Shown piece by piece: positions 7,527 to 17,154 of a DNA stretch of 53,343 nt. The stretch comes from Bacteroidaceae bacterium (GTDB lineage: Bacteria; Bacteroidota; Bacteroidia; Bacteroidales; Bacteroidaceae). The stretch covers positions 1 through 53,343 of the forward strand of contig JAKSLU010000005.1 in assembly GCA_024400995.1 (NCBI GenBank), in the 5' to 3' direction. The position numbers were made by a program, and so were the translations under genes. How positions within the stretch are numbered: position 1 is the first letter of the stretch; every line of letters begins with the position of its first letter. The notes under the pieces were generated by a model that was not told the DNA's origin, did not search any database, and worked only from the letters and a program-made list of their open reading frames with translations.

Positions 7527-8864
7527 ATGAACAAGTGGGTTCTCTTAGTAGCCTCCTTGCTATGCACCATCCCATCGGCTTGGGCCGACCTGGGTGTGAA
7601 TATCAAGTCACTCGCGCTCTCACCTGCCCTCAAAGGCGGTGAGAGCCAGAGTGCTTTTACCATACAGACCACCGGAGACGGTTATCTGCTTTGTCTTGAC
7701 TACACCGTCAATTGCGGTGGCGTCACCACCTCCAAGAGTCTCGACCTCTTTAGTCTCAGCGAGACCACCGATGGTACCTACACCATCCCCTTCAGCTACA
7801 GCGTACCCACCACCGCAGGACGCTACCCCACCACTGTCAAGATTACCGGCATCAACTACGGAGGCGTTGTGGGTACTACCCTGCAGATGTCAGGGTCCAC
7901 CACCACCGTGGAACGCCAGGCGCCACGCTACACCCTCGTAGAGGAGTTCACCGGTACGGGCTGCGGTAACTGCCCCCGAGGCTGGCTGGGCATGCAGCGC
8001 GTCAAGGAGCAAGCCAGCGACAAGGCTGGTGTCATTGCCATCCACCAGTACAACGGCAACGACCCCATGTATGTAGCCAACTACTGGACACCCTCCTTCA
8101 CAGGAGCTCCCGCCTGCTGGCTCGACCGCTCGCTCTACCCCGACCCGCTTGAGGGCACTAACGAGGAGGGCATCCTCACCACTCTCAAGCGTCACAACGA
8201 ACAGTGCCTCCCCACTGTAGCCACCACGATCACTGCATCCTATAGCGCTGACGGCAATAGCGTGGAGATAGCTTCCTCCACGGAGTTCCTCACCGACGGT
8301 ACTGGCTACACCATAGCATACGCTCTCACCGCCGATGGTCTGACAGGCAGTGAGACCAAGTGGAAACAGACCAACTACTACAACGACAACTCCGCCTGGA
8401 TGCTCGACCTGCTCTATCCAGGACTGGGTATGGAAATCTTTGGCAAGGGCGGTAAGTACGGCACCGACCCCGTTCAACTCGTCTATGACGACGTGCTCAT
8501 CGGCAGCACCTGGACCAAGCAAGGAACGGCATGGGTGTCCAGCGTAGCCTTTACCTCTCCTCGTCAGGCAGGCACAACCCAGCACAACACAGGACGCGTG
8601 ATGCTACCTACCTCCACCAGCCTGCGCGCTGCACTGGACCTCCAGCGCATCTACGCCACCGTCATCGTGCTGGACGAGCAGGGGCATGTGGCCAACGCCG
8701 CACGCTGCCGTGTGGAGGAACCGACCCACATTGCCACTCCTTCCCACACTCTGGCAGCAACCACTTCAGCCGCCTACGATCTCCTGGGCCGCACGTTGCA
8801 TTCAGACTCTAAGCGACATAGTGGCATCCTCCTACAACAGGGGCGCAAGCTCATAGTGAGATAA
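7527..8864 (+). CDS. Omp28-type secreted protein (CGNC) with C-terminal tail
   Basis: 445 residues: a signal peptide (about 1-20, ending AWA), an Ig-like beta domain (about 25-125), then the Omp28 thioredoxin-like domain opening with LVEEFTGTGCGNCPRGW (Cys146, Cys149) and its cis-proline loop GAPACWLDR (extra Cys197). A C-terminal beta domain ends in the AYDLLGR...GRKLIVR tail. It is the shortest of the large paralogues because it lacks the N-terminal WGY module found in the genes at 8951, 11200 and 17155. A disulfide-exchange or adhesion role at the cell surface is inferred, not shown. Confidence 0.82.
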   Translation: MNKWVLLVASLLCTIPSAWADLGVNIKSLALSPALKGGESQSAFTIQTTGDGYLLCLDYTVNCGGVTTSKSLDLFSLSETTDGTYTIPFSYSVPTTAGRYPTTVKITGINYGGVVGTTLQMSGSTTTVERQAPRYTLVEEFTGTGCGNCPRGWLGMQRVKEQASDKAGVIAIHQYNGNDPMYVANYWTPSFTGAPACWLDRSLYPDPLEGTNEEGILTTLKRHNEQCLPTVATTITASYSADGNSVEIASSTEFLTDGTGYTIAYALTADGLTGSETKWKQTNYYNDNSAWMLDLLYPGLGMEIFGKGGKYGTDPVQLVYDDVLIGSTWTKQGTAWVSSVAFTSPRQAGTTQHNTGRVMLPTSTSLRAALDLQRIYATVIVLDEQGHVANAARCRVEEPTHIATPSHTLAATTSAAYDLLGRTLHSDSKRHSGILLQQGRKLIVR

Positions 8865-8950
8865 TGCGCCACACCACAGCTAAGACACTCCCCCACACAC
8901 CATAGCTATAACACGCATACATAGTGACAATAATAAAACAACACAATAAC

Positions 8951-11158
8951 ATGAAGAAACTATTACTCCTCGCAGCCGTACTCCTCGGCAGCCTGAACAT
9001 TGTGGCACAGACCTCCGAAGATTGGGGTTATGGCAGCACTGATGTTAGTACCATGCCCGGTCTTGGCAACGGCCAGACTGGCACCTTTGGCGTTGCTATG
9101 GAACTACCCGTATCCAGTGTACTCGATGGCGCCAGCATCACCAGCATTAGCGTACCCTTCAACCAGACTTCGGTCAAGGAGCTCAAGGTATTTATCTCCA
9201 CCAGCACCGACTTCAACAAACCTGTTGTCACCGCCAGCTTCACTGGTACCATAAAGAAGGGCTTCAACGACGTAGAGCTCCCAGAGCCTTACGCTCTGGC
9301 TGTTGGCAAGAAGGTCTATGTGGGCTACACCTTTATCCAGACCGCCAAAAGTAGTCAGCAAGAGCAGTACCCCCTCCTCCTCGCCAGCTATAATACCCCC
9401 AACGGCCTCTGGCTCTCTGTAGGCGGTAGCTGGGAGGACTACTCCAGCAAGGGCTATGGTTGCTCGGCTATGCGCGTAAAGCTTGCCAATGTTAAGCTTA
9501 AGGACTACGATGTCACTCTGACTTCTGCAACCAGCCAGACGAGCACCGTGAACACCGATGCCTCCATCTCCGTTGGTCTCATCAGCAGCAGCGCCAAGGC
9601 TATCAATTCCATCAGCTACACCGTCAGCTGCGATGGCCAGACCTACGAGAAAGAAGCCAAGGCCAATGTGGCCTCTGGTTTGAACAAGATTGGCAACTTC
9701 ACCGCCAGCGTTCCTACAGGCAAGGAAGGTAAGGACCTCAAATATACTCTGACCATCAACAAACTTAACGGTGAGGCTGTCACCCCCACCTCTATCGAAG
9801 GCAAAATTACGGTCGTTACCCGTCAAGCCAAGCGTCTCTCTGTCGTAGAGGAATTCACAGGCACGGGCTGTGGCTTCTGCCCCCGTGGCTGGGTAGGTAT
9901 GGGTATCCTCAAGGAGGAGATGGCAGACAAGGCAGCCGTCATTGCCATCCACCAGTACAACTCTAATGACCCCATGTACACGACTGAGTATGCGACTCCC
10001 CGATTTGAAGGTGCACCCAGCTGCATCATTGACCGTAAGGGAGGTGAGTGCGACCCCTTCTATGGCCCCAATGACGAGGGTATCAAGGCCTACACCGAAG
10101 CCGTCAATGCCAGCAGCATGCCCGAGGTGGATATGAAGTTGACAGCCGCCTTCTCCAGCGATATGAAGACCGTCACAGCCAAGGCCTCTACCGAGTTCCT
10201 CACCGATCTGAAGGGCTCATCCATCGTATTTGTCCTCACCGCCGATGGTCTTACCGGCACCAGCGCCTCCTGGAAGCAGAGCAACTATTTTGTCAGCTAC
10301 ACCGCAGCTGAGGCTGGTGGTCTGGGCACAGGTCTGGCTGACTTCTGCAAGGGCGGCAAATACGCTCAGAGCACCGTAACTCTCGTATATGACGACGTGC
10401 TCCTCACTTCCTCATGGAACAGTGGTGGTTCCGTCAACCGTGCTCCTGCCTTCAGCACTACTGCCACAGGCGCTATCGAGCAGAGCAACTACACCCTGAC
10501 CATCCCCACCAAGACGACTCTCAAGGCCGCCCTCAAGTACGACCAGCTCTATGTGACCGCCTTTGTACTCAAGGCCGACGGCACCGTTGCCAACGCTGTA
10601 CGCTGCAAGGTGGAGCTGCCCGAGTATGCAGCTACCCTCTCTCTGGCTACTTATCCCGCCACTGAGGTAGGCGCCAAGGCTACTGCCAATGCCACCATCC
10701 AGAACTACGGCACACAGACCGTTAACAAGGTGGGCTACCGTTACCGCATCCAGTCCATCCGTTCTGTGGGCTCAGGTGTATCTGCTCAGAAGGACACCGT
10801 TTATACTGAGCCCGTTGATGGTGAGGCTATCCTCACTGAGCCCCTCAAGGGCGGTGAGTTCGGCAGCACCACCTTCCCCGTAGAGGTAGTAGCTCCTCAG
10901 CATGTGAGCAGCAGTGTCAGCACCGACAAGCTGACCAACTACGTGATGGTAGCCATCACCTCTCTCAACGACACCAAGCTGGACGAGAACAACCTGACCT
11001 ACGCCACCGCTGTCATCCGCACCGTGCCCGTAGGCATCGAGACTGTCGTTAACAGTAACCTTAACGATAACCTTGACCGCTACGACCTCCAGGGCCGTCG
11101 CACCAAGGCGCAGCAGCGTGGCATCACCCTTGAGCGCGGTCTCAAGGTTATCCGCTGA
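8951..11158 (+). CDS. Omp28-type secreted protein (CGFC), large form, with C-terminal tail
   Basis: 735 residues from the ATG at 8951. A GTG 27 bases upstream is in frame, but the ATG gives the standard MKKLLLLAAVLL signal peptide ending IVAQ. Order: WGY-type beta module (about 25-180), Ig-like domain (about 185-290), Omp28 domain with FTGTGCGFCPRGW (Cys307, Cys310) and loop GAPSCIIDR, a C-terminal beta domain, and an extra ~120-residue beta domain not present in the 605-residue paralogue. It ends with an Asn/Asp-rich linker encoded by hexamer repeats and the RYDLQGR...GLKVIR tail. The parent fold is thioredoxin-like; the substrate is unknown. Confidence 0.82.
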   Translation: MKKLLLLAAVLLGSLNIVAQTSEDWGYGSTDVSTMPGLGNGQTGTFGVAMELPVSSVLDGASITSISVPFNQTSVKELKVFISTSTDFNKPVVTASFTGTIKKGFNDVELPEPYALAVGKKVYVGYTFIQTAKSSQQEQYPLLLASYNTPNGLWLSVGGSWEDYSSKGYGCSAMRVKLANVKLKDYDVTLTSATSQTSTVNTDASISVGLISSSAKAINSISYTVSCDGQTYEKEAKANVASGLNKIGNFTASVPTGKEGKDLKYTLTINKLNGEAVTPTSIEGKITVVTRQAKRLSVVEEFTGTGCGFCPRGWVGMGILKEEMADKAAVIAIHQYNSNDPMYTTEYATPRFEGAPSCIIDRKGGECDPFYGPNDEGIKAYTEAVNASSMPEVDMKLTAAFSSDMKTVTAKASTEFLTDLKGSSIVFVLTADGLTGTSASWKQSNYFVSYTAAEAGGLGTGLADFCKGGKYAQSTVTLVYDDVLLTSSWNSGGSVNRAPAFSTTATGAIEQSNYTLTIPTKTTLKAALKYDQLYVTAFVLKADGTVANAVRCKVELPEYAATLSLATYPATEVGAKATANATIQNYGTQTVNKVGYRYRIQSIRSVGSGVSAQKDTVYTEPVDGEAILTEPLKGGEFGSTTFPVEVVAPQHVSSSVSTDKLTNYVMVAITSLNDTKLDENNLTYATAVIRTVPVGIETVVNSNLNDNLDRYDLQGRRTKAQQRGITLERGLKVIR
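11048..11077 (+). repeat. In-frame hexanucleotide array (five nnTRAC units) before the C-terminal tail
   Basis: gttaac, agtaac, cttaac, gataac and cttgac follow each other with exact 6-bp period and encode the Asn-rich linker VNSNLNDNLD just before YDLQGR. Loss or gain of one unit would change the linker by two residues and keep the frame. Confidence 0.75.
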
Positions 11159-11199
11159 TATAGTATTATCTAACCTACACCTATACCTAGAAAAGACTA

Positions 11200-13017
11200 A
11201 TGTTCAGAAAGATTTCTCTGATGGTAGGCCTCCTGCTGGCCTCCCTCACCCAAATCAACGCCCAGGAACTCACTATCTGGGGCTATAATCTCGCCAATGA
11301 GTTTTCTTACTTTGGCAGCGGAAAAGGTAGTGACTACCCCGACCCTATCAGTTGTGCCATGTACGTCCCCGGTAATGGCGAACTCAAGGGCGCCAAGATC
11401 CATGCACTAAACCTTCCCATCACCAGTGACGACTACACTAATATCTCTATATGGGGTGTCAATACGATAGAGCCTTACTCTGAAAATCTCGGAGCACTGC
11501 TCTTCGAAAAGAAATACAATGGTCCTGTGGAGGCTAACGCCTATCAGCGAGTTGATCTTGACACTCCTATTGAGATACCAGAGAAAGGTCTATACGTGGG
11601 ATTTAGCTACTCTACCAACTATGGTTATCCCTTTGGTATGATAGCGGGCTGCATCGAAGGCAGTACGTGGGACAACACCTATAACGGCTGGTGGGTAGAT
11701 GATCGCTACAACACCACGGCCCTGCAGATATTCATCAGCAACGTCAGCCTCACGGGCAACTTCATGTCCATTGAGTCTGCCAAGTGCCGCAAGTCTGAGA
11801 GCGGCAAGGAAGCCTTTGTCACCGTGGGTCTGTCATCCAGCAGCAACGAACCCGTCAAGACGCTTACCTATACCGTGACCTTCGGCAGTAAGAAGGAGAC
11901 ACGCACCATCACCCTCGATGAGCCTATCGAGGAGGGTCTAACCATCAAGGTAACAAAGTCCTTGGGCTTTACCGCCCCTGCCACTGATGGCACGCATACG
12001 GGTACCATCAGCATTGACAAGATCAATGGTAAGGACAACGACACCAAGACAGAACCCTTCAGCTTCACAGTGAACACCGTGGCTGAGATTGTGCCCCGCC
12101 TCACCATCATTGAGGAGTATACCGGAACCTATTGCGGTAACTGCCCCCGTGGCTGGCTGGGCATGAAGAACGTCAAGGAAAAGATGAGCGACTATGCTGC
12201 CGTGATAGCCATCCACCAGTATCCTGGCAACGACCCTATGATGTGCTACAACTACTCCACCATGGAGTTCGATGGTGCTCCCAGCTGCCATATTGACCGC
12301 ACTGGACTCAACCTCGACCCCCTCTATGGTGATGTTCGCAGCAACATCTATGAGTGCATTGATTACTACAACGACATTGATGCCACAGCCAAGGTTGAAG
12401 TTGAAGGTTACTTTACCGACGCGACCAACTCTTCCATCAGTGTAAGTGCTACCACCAAGTTCCTCACCAACAGCCCTGGCAGTCAGATTGCCTTCGTGCT
12501 AACAGCCGACGAACTCACTGGCACCTCCAACGCCTGGATGCAGTCTAACTACTTTTTCGAGTCGGATGCTGCAGGTAATGGTGAGCTCGGTATCTTCTGC
12601 GCTGGTGGCGAATATGGCCAGAGTAAGGTGCTCCTCACCTACGATGATGTGCTCGTAGGCTCCAGCTGGGACGCCAAGGGCAACAGTTCAGCGCCGGCCT
12701 TCAGTTCTTGCGCCCTCAATGCCCAGGAGACCCTGAGCATGACGCTCCCTTTCACCCCCAAGGGTGAACTCCTCAAGGCCATACACTACGACAAGATTTA
12801 TGTCACTGCCCTCGTTATCGGTGCCGACGGCAAGATTAGCAACGCCGCCCGTAGCCGTGTGCTCACCACTGGCGATGCGAATAGCCTCACTACTGTGGGT
12901 ACTGAGACTACTCCCGCCACCCACCGCACCTACGATTTGCAGGGCCGCACCATTGGCCATCAGCTCCAGCAGCGTGGCCTCTACATTACTAATGGTCGCA
13001 AGATCATCGGACAGTGA
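11200..13017 (+). CDS. Omp28-type secreted protein (CGNC) with C-terminal tail
   Basis: 605 residues. A signal peptide ends near residue 22 (INAQ). The N-terminal module starts LTIWGYN (about 23-185), then an Ig-like domain, then the Omp28 domain with IIEEYTGTYCGNCPRGW (Cys312, Cys315) and the cis-proline loop GAPSCHIDR. A C-terminal beta region with LTADELTGTSNAWMQSNY aligns with the same segment in the paralogues. The tail is TYDLQGR...RGLYITNGRKIIGQ, with no hexamer-repeat linker. It lies 41 bases after the preceding paralogue; the two share domain order and probably arose by tandem duplication. Confidence 0.82.
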   Translation: MFRKISLMVGLLLASLTQINAQELTIWGYNLANEFSYFGSGKGSDYPDPISCAMYVPGNGELKGAKIHALNLPITSDDYTNISIWGVNTIEPYSENLGALLFEKKYNGPVEANAYQRVDLDTPIEIPEKGLYVGFSYSTNYGYPFGMIAGCIEGSTWDNTYNGWWVDDRYNTTALQIFISNVSLTGNFMSIESAKCRKSESGKEAFVTVGLSSSSNEPVKTLTYTVTFGSKKETRTITLDEPIEEGLTIKVTKSLGFTAPATDGTHTGTISIDKINGKDNDTKTEPFSFTVNTVAEIVPRLTIIEEYTGTYCGNCPRGWLGMKNVKEKMSDYAAVIAIHQYPGNDPMMCYNYSTMEFDGAPSCHIDRTGLNLDPLYGDVRSNIYECIDYYNDIDATAKVEVEGYFTDATNSSISVSATTKFLTNSPGSQIAFVLTADELTGTSNAWMQSNYFFESDAAGNGELGIFCAGGEYGQSKVLLTYDDVLVGSSWDAKGNSSAPAFSSCALNAQETLSMTLPFTPKGELLKAIHYDKIYVTALVIGADGKISNAARSRVLTTGDANSLTTVGTETTPATHRTYDLQGRTIGHQLQQRGLYITNGRKIIGQ

Positions 13018-13074
13018 TCATAGTATCCACATTTGTACAACAACAAACAAAACCTATAATACTCTAAACACACA

Positions 13075-15729
13075 ATGAAAAGAATCCTCTTTCTCATCGC
13101 TGCGCTGATGGTCAGCTTCGTGACCTATGCTCAGGTCAATGTAGGAGATCGTGTGTCCGAGGTTCCCACCTCCGGCAACCGCTACTACATTGTCAGCGAC
13201 AACGGCTACTTCCTTACCACCAAGGGTAGCACCCTCCTTGCCAGTCCCACGGCCCCTGCCACCGCCGAGTGGCAGTTCAACCAGAACGCCGATGGCAGCT
13301 GGCGTATCCGTACCAGCAACTCCACCTATCTCTCCGCCAATGGCGAGGGTATGAGCGGCGGCAATGTTCTCATTGACGGCACCGGCTGCGACTGGACTAT
13401 CGATGGCAGCAATGCTTTCCGCCAGGGCTGCTATATGGTTTACACCAACCTTTACCTCGACATCTTTGGGTTCAACGCCGATGAGGCCATCAGCATCCAG
13501 AACGAAGCGGGTACCATCTTCGTATGGCCTGTAGACTATGGTGCAAGCGACAAGGACGAGGTTGGTAGCACCAGCGACTTCCTCTTCCTCACCACCGTAC
13601 CCGACGAATGGAAGGGCGAAGGCGGTGGCGGTGGCGACAGCCGCGTAGATGAGATCATCGACGTGCCCGTCAACGACATCGAGGGTGACTTCCAGGCCAA
13701 CTGGAAGAAGAGCATGCAGGATGCCAAGGTTCTGACCTACCTGCCTATGGACAACACCCAGGTGTACAATCAGCCCTGGCGCCCTGTCCGCAAGGGTGTC
13801 ACTGGCTATGAATACGTTATCTACCGCGAGGACGTGCTGAAGTTCTTCTATGGCAACAAGGCCAAGCGCCTCTGGTTTATCCTTCCTCCCAACGCTGAGC
13901 AGATCCAGTTCTACATTATGAACCCCTCGGAGCAGGATCCTGACAAGGCACTCCTGTGGAGCGACTTCTACGATTTCTCTGAGACTGTAGCTAACATCAT
14001 GAGCAAGCCCAACGGTATCGTGAAGGGTGACGGTGATGGCGAACCTGCCTACAACCTCAATGTTGACGTCAAGGACGCGGGCTATAACTACTACAAGTTC
14101 GGCACTCCCGTAGGTATCGACATCAAGGACGAGGACCTCTATGACAACTGGGATGGCACCTTCTCCGACAAGTACCCCAACCTCCAGATTGGTTTCGCCA
14201 TCAAGTACCCTGGCGACTACAAGGATAACTACCTCAACGGTCGCGATGCCGCTGGCGGTCTGGCCGACCGTTACTGGGCACACAACTCTATTCTGCTCCC
14301 CACCAGCCGCTCTTCCTATGCCTTCATGATGGGCGATGACGATCCTGATGTACACGACAATAAGGTGCAGGACTACACCAACTATACTGAACCTATGCTC
14401 GAAGAGTTCAAGTGGACTCCCACCGCAGGTCTCTTCTGCTTCGTTGAGACCGAGGGTGAGCATGGTTTCCCCCACGTAGGTCTCGACTTTGACGATGTCA
14501 AGGTGAGCCGCTGCTACACCAACGATCCCAAGGTGCCCGTTAGTGCCACCTTCACCAACTACGGTGTAGATCCCATCCTCACTGCCAAGTTCAACGTGAC
14601 CACTGGCGAGAACACCAGCACCCTCGCCTTTACCGATGGTATCAAGTTCCTGGAGCGCGGTAGCCTCAACGACGATATGCTCGCTCCCACTCAGGCTAAG
14701 CGTGAGACCATGCGCATCACCGTCAACAAGATCAACGGCCGCGAGGTGAACCTCAAGACTGGTATCGACGGTAGCATCGTGGCCATCGACGAGAAGGACG
14801 ACGTGACCCGTACGCCCGTAGTCGAGGAGGCCACCGGCACCTGGTGCGGTTGGTGTCCCCGTGGCATGGTCGGCATGGATATGCTCCGCGAGACCTATGG
14901 CGAGGACGTAGCCCTCATTGGCTGCCACATTGGTGCCGACCCCAAGGCCTATGGATTCCTCGATGGCGTACTCGCAGCCTATGGTGCCACTGGTGCTCCC
15001 TCTTGCGTCATCAGCCGTCTCTACAGTGGTGATCCCTACTTTGGCAGCAGACAGCAGAGCTACTTTGGCATCCGCAACGATATGGAGTACGTTCGCGGTC
15101 TCATCACCGAGGCCACCGTCAGCATTGAGAAGGCCGAGGTCAGCGAGGACCAGAAGACCATCGACATCCAGGCCAGCGCCCTCTTCCAGCTCGACAGCAA
15201 GGAGTGCCCCTACGCTCTCACCTATGTCATCACGGAGGACAAGCTCGAACTCGGTCAGCAGATGAGCTACTATATCACTCAGACCAGCGAAGAGGACAAG
15301 CAGAAGTACAAGCAGGAGGCTCCCGAACTCTACGAACTCACTCAGATGCCCAACCCCTGGAAGCCCATCTTCAACGATGTTCTCATCTACTGCCCCGAGG
15401 CTTGGGGTATCGAGAACTCTCTGCAGGGTGCCATCCACAAGGGCCAGAAGATGACCCACAACTACACCCTCACTCTGCCCCGTACGAGCAAGGACAAGCC
15501 CTACGTGACCAACATCCAGAACTGCCGTCTCATCGCTCTGCTCATCGACCAGGAGAGCAACGAGATTGTCAACGCAGCACAGGTCAAGCTGGGCGGTGAC
15601 GAGGCTGGCGTAGCTGGCATCACCATCGACCAGGCCACTGCTCCCGTCTATGACCTCAGCGGTCGTGCCGTCAAGAGCACTGGTGCCCGCGGCCTGTTCC
15701 TGCAGGGCGGCAAGAAGTTCGTCAAGTAA
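13075..15729 (+). CDS. Large secreted protein with ricin-like N-terminal region and Omp28 domain (CGWC)
   Basis: 884 residues. Signal peptide 1 to about 20 (VTYAQ). Residues ~25-155 resemble a beta-trefoil or ricin-like fold (NRYYIVSDNGYFLTT, then repeated Trp/Asn segments). A Gly-rich hinge (GEGGGGGDS) follows, then a long beta region (about 200-560) that I do not recognise. The Omp28 domain has VEEATGTWCGWCPRGM (Cys591, Cys594) and loop GAPSCVISR. The tail is VYDLSGR...RGLFLQGGKKFVK. It is the largest and most divergent Omp28 paralogue here. The ricin-like part suggests carbohydrate binding, which would place the redox-type domain on a glycan or cell surface; this is inference. Confidence 0.8.
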   Translation: MKRILFLIAALMVSFVTYAQVNVGDRVSEVPTSGNRYYIVSDNGYFLTTKGSTLLASPTAPATAEWQFNQNADGSWRIRTSNSTYLSANGEGMSGGNVLIDGTGCDWTIDGSNAFRQGCYMVYTNLYLDIFGFNADEAISIQNEAGTIFVWPVDYGASDKDEVGSTSDFLFLTTVPDEWKGEGGGGGDSRVDEIIDVPVNDIEGDFQANWKKSMQDAKVLTYLPMDNTQVYNQPWRPVRKGVTGYEYVIYREDVLKFFYGNKAKRLWFILPPNAEQIQFYIMNPSEQDPDKALLWSDFYDFSETVANIMSKPNGIVKGDGDGEPAYNLNVDVKDAGYNYYKFGTPVGIDIKDEDLYDNWDGTFSDKYPNLQIGFAIKYPGDYKDNYLNGRDAAGGLADRYWAHNSILLPTSRSSYAFMMGDDDPDVHDNKVQDYTNYTEPMLEEFKWTPTAGLFCFVETEGEHGFPHVGLDFDDVKVSRCYTNDPKVPVSATFTNYGVDPILTAKFNVTTGENTSTLAFTDGIKFLERGSLNDDMLAPTQAKRETMRITVNKINGREVNLKTGIDGSIVAIDEKDDVTRTPVVEEATGTWCGWCPRGMVGMDMLRETYGEDVALIGCHIGADPKAYGFLDGVLAAYGATGAPSCVISRLYSGDPYFGSRQQSYFGIRNDMEYVRGLITEATVSIEKAEVSEDQKTIDIQASALFQLDSKECPYALTYVITEDKLELGQQMSYYITQTSEEDKQKYKQEAPELYELTQMPNPWKPIFNDVLIYCPEAWGIENSLQGAIHKGQKMTHNYTLTLPRTSKDKPYVTNIQNCRLIALLIDQESNEIVNAAQVKLGGDEAGVAGITIDQATAPVYDLSGRAVKSTGARGLFLQGGKKFVK

Positions 15730-15731
15730 AT

Positions 15732-15762
15732 ACGTGGGAGCCACCGAGTGGCTCTCACACGT
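15732..15762 (+). terminator. Hairpin after the ricin/Omp28 gene (weak terminator or processing site)
   Basis: A GC-rich hairpin 2 bases after the stop: the gagccac arm (15738-15744) pairs with gtggctc (15748-15754), extended by acgtg/cacgt outside. There is no T-run, so it could reduce rather than end transcription, or protect the 3' end of the upstream message. Confidence 0.4.
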
Positions 15763-15782
15763 ACATTCTATATAGATATTGT

Positions 15783-17066
15783 ATGAAGCAAACAATTCTC
15801 TATACCCTCATCCTCATCGGGAGTCTAAGCCTCTGGGCCCAGACTCCCGATGAGTCCACTTGGCTGCATCAGTATGAGGCCGAGTATTTTGTCCGTGGCA
15901 GCTACAACGAGCTAGCACTGGAGACTTATCTCACCTACGACCGCCATGGCCGCGTGGCCGTGCGCATCGAGCAGAACTGGGACAACCTCGACAGCCTCGT
16001 CTATCGCTACGACGAGCAGGGGCGCGTCATCCAGATCGACGACTACCGTGGTTATGACCGCAGCAACCTCATTCTCTACACCTCCGACGTCATGGCCTAC
16101 GACCCACTCATCCCCTCCCTGTGTACCTACAAGGTGGGACACCAGAGCGTAGATGGCGAGTGGATGATCTACACCGCGCAGAAGATAGCCATCACCCGCG
16201 ATGAGCAGGGTCAAATCACCCGTGTAGCCGACTATACCCCCGCCCAGGGTGAGGTGCCCGACCTGCCCATCTCCTACGTCAAGACCTACACCTACGAGAA
16301 TGGTCAACTCCGCACCTACACTAAGGAGCTCTACAACATGGACCCTATCACCGAGGAGGTCACGCTCGTTGTCGATGAGCGCTGGACCGACATGGAGTGG
16401 GACCGCTTTGCGGGTCAGGTCATCGATCCTGCCGACTGCCTCATGGGCGACAACCGTCTCAAGTCTGCTCACGTCTATAGCCAGCAGGAGGGAGAGTACG
16501 ACATCCGTGTGGACTATAGCACTGAGCACCCTTCCGACTATGTGGCCACACAGACCTACTCCACTGGACTGCGTAGAGAGCACTCCCTGCGCATGACCGA
16601 CGACAACGGCAGCGCCGTGGAGGAGTTCCGCACCTATCGATCAGAGGAGGGTCAGCCCGTTCTCTATATGGTGGAGCGTGCCACAGATACCTACAACGAA
16701 CACCACGACCTCGTACAGCATGAGATGGCCATCACTGCCAGTCAAGAGCAGCCAGAGACACTCTCCGTCCGCAAGGGCGAAAAGTACGACTACACCTACG
16801 ACCCCGCCGTGGGCAATCAGTGGACCTCCCGCACCGAGTCTATGTACTATCAGAGTTACGAGGACGGCGTCCCCGGCACCTATGAGGTTGTCAACCGCAT
16901 AGAGCGCAAGCAGTGGGACACCCTCGCCACGCTCTCCGTGCCCGGTGTCCGCGTCAACGATAACACTGACGCTGACCTTGACTGCTATGACCTGCAGGGC
17001 CGGTCGTATGTACGACTACCAAAATCTGGCCTCTACATCCAGCAGGGCCGCAAATATATCCGCTAA
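15783..17066 (+). CDS. Secreted protein with YD-repeat-like segments and C-terminal tail
   Basis: 427 residues. A signal peptide ends at about residue 20 (LWAQ). The body holds several YD/RHS-like units: YDRHGRVAVRIEQ, YRYDEQGRVIQIDDY, TRDEQGQITRVADY, each giving a short beta-hairpin, among repeats of similar length. It has no CxxC and no Omp28 domain. The C-terminus has a hexamer-encoded Asp/Asn linker followed by CYDLQGR...GLYIQQGRKYIR. It is probably a surface-exposed structural or binding protein. YD repeats often form shells in toxins, but there is no toxin domain here and the protein is short. The function is unknown. Confidence 0.75.
   Translation: MKQTILYTLILIGSLSLWAQTPDESTWLHQYEAEYFVRGSYNELALETYLTYDRHGRVAVRIEQNWDNLDSLVYRYDEQGRVIQIDDYRGYDRSNLILYTSDVMAYDPLIPSLCTYKVGHQSVDGEWMIYTAQKIAITRDEQGQITRVADYTPAQGEVPDLPISYVKTYTYENGQLRTYTKELYNMDPITEEVTLVVDERWTDMEWDRFAGQVIDPADCLMGDNRLKSAHVYSQQEGEYDIRVDYSTEHPSDYVATQTYSTGLRREHSLRMTDDNGSAVEEFRTYRSEEGQPVLYMVERATDTYNEHHDLVQHEMAITASQEQPETLSVRKGEKYDYTYDPAVGNQWTSRTESMYYQSYEDGVPGTYEVVNRIERKQWDTLATLSVPGVRVNDNTDADLDCYDLQGRSYVRLPKSGLYIQQGRKYIR
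16953..16982 (+). repeat. In-frame hexanucleotide array before the C-terminal tail
   Basis: Five units of exactly 6 bp: gtcaac, gataac, actgac, gctgac and cttgac. They encode VNDNTDADLD just before CYDLQGR, with the same position and period as in the genes ending at 11158 and 18966. Confidence 0.72.
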
Positions 17067-17072
17067 CCCATA

Positions 17073-17133
17073 GTGTCGAGATATCAATAGCTCGACACTT
17101 TGATAGCTCGACACTTCGATACCTCGACATCCC
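17073..17133 (+). repeat. Hairpin plus 16-bp tandem repeat (aatagctcgacacttt type)
   Basis: Three 16-bp units start at 17086, 17102 and 17118, sharing gata[gc]ctcgaca. The first unit also pairs with an upstream inverted copy: gtgtcgag (17073-17080) with ctcgacac (17091-17098), forming an 8-bp stem with a 10-base loop. It fills most of the gap between the YD-repeat gene and the next Omp28 gene and could act as an intercistronic stem-loop or a length-variable leader. Confidence 0.65.
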
Positions 17134-17154
17134 AATACATCATCCCTCAACCAC

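Noticed and set aside
13054..15795. A 913-codon open frame on the minus strand across the whole ricin/Omp28 gene
   Set aside because: It is antisense to a clear signal-peptide protein with a CxxC domain and tail; its translation is Val/Leu/Gly/Asp/His-rich, with no known motif. High GC codon use removes stops from this frame.
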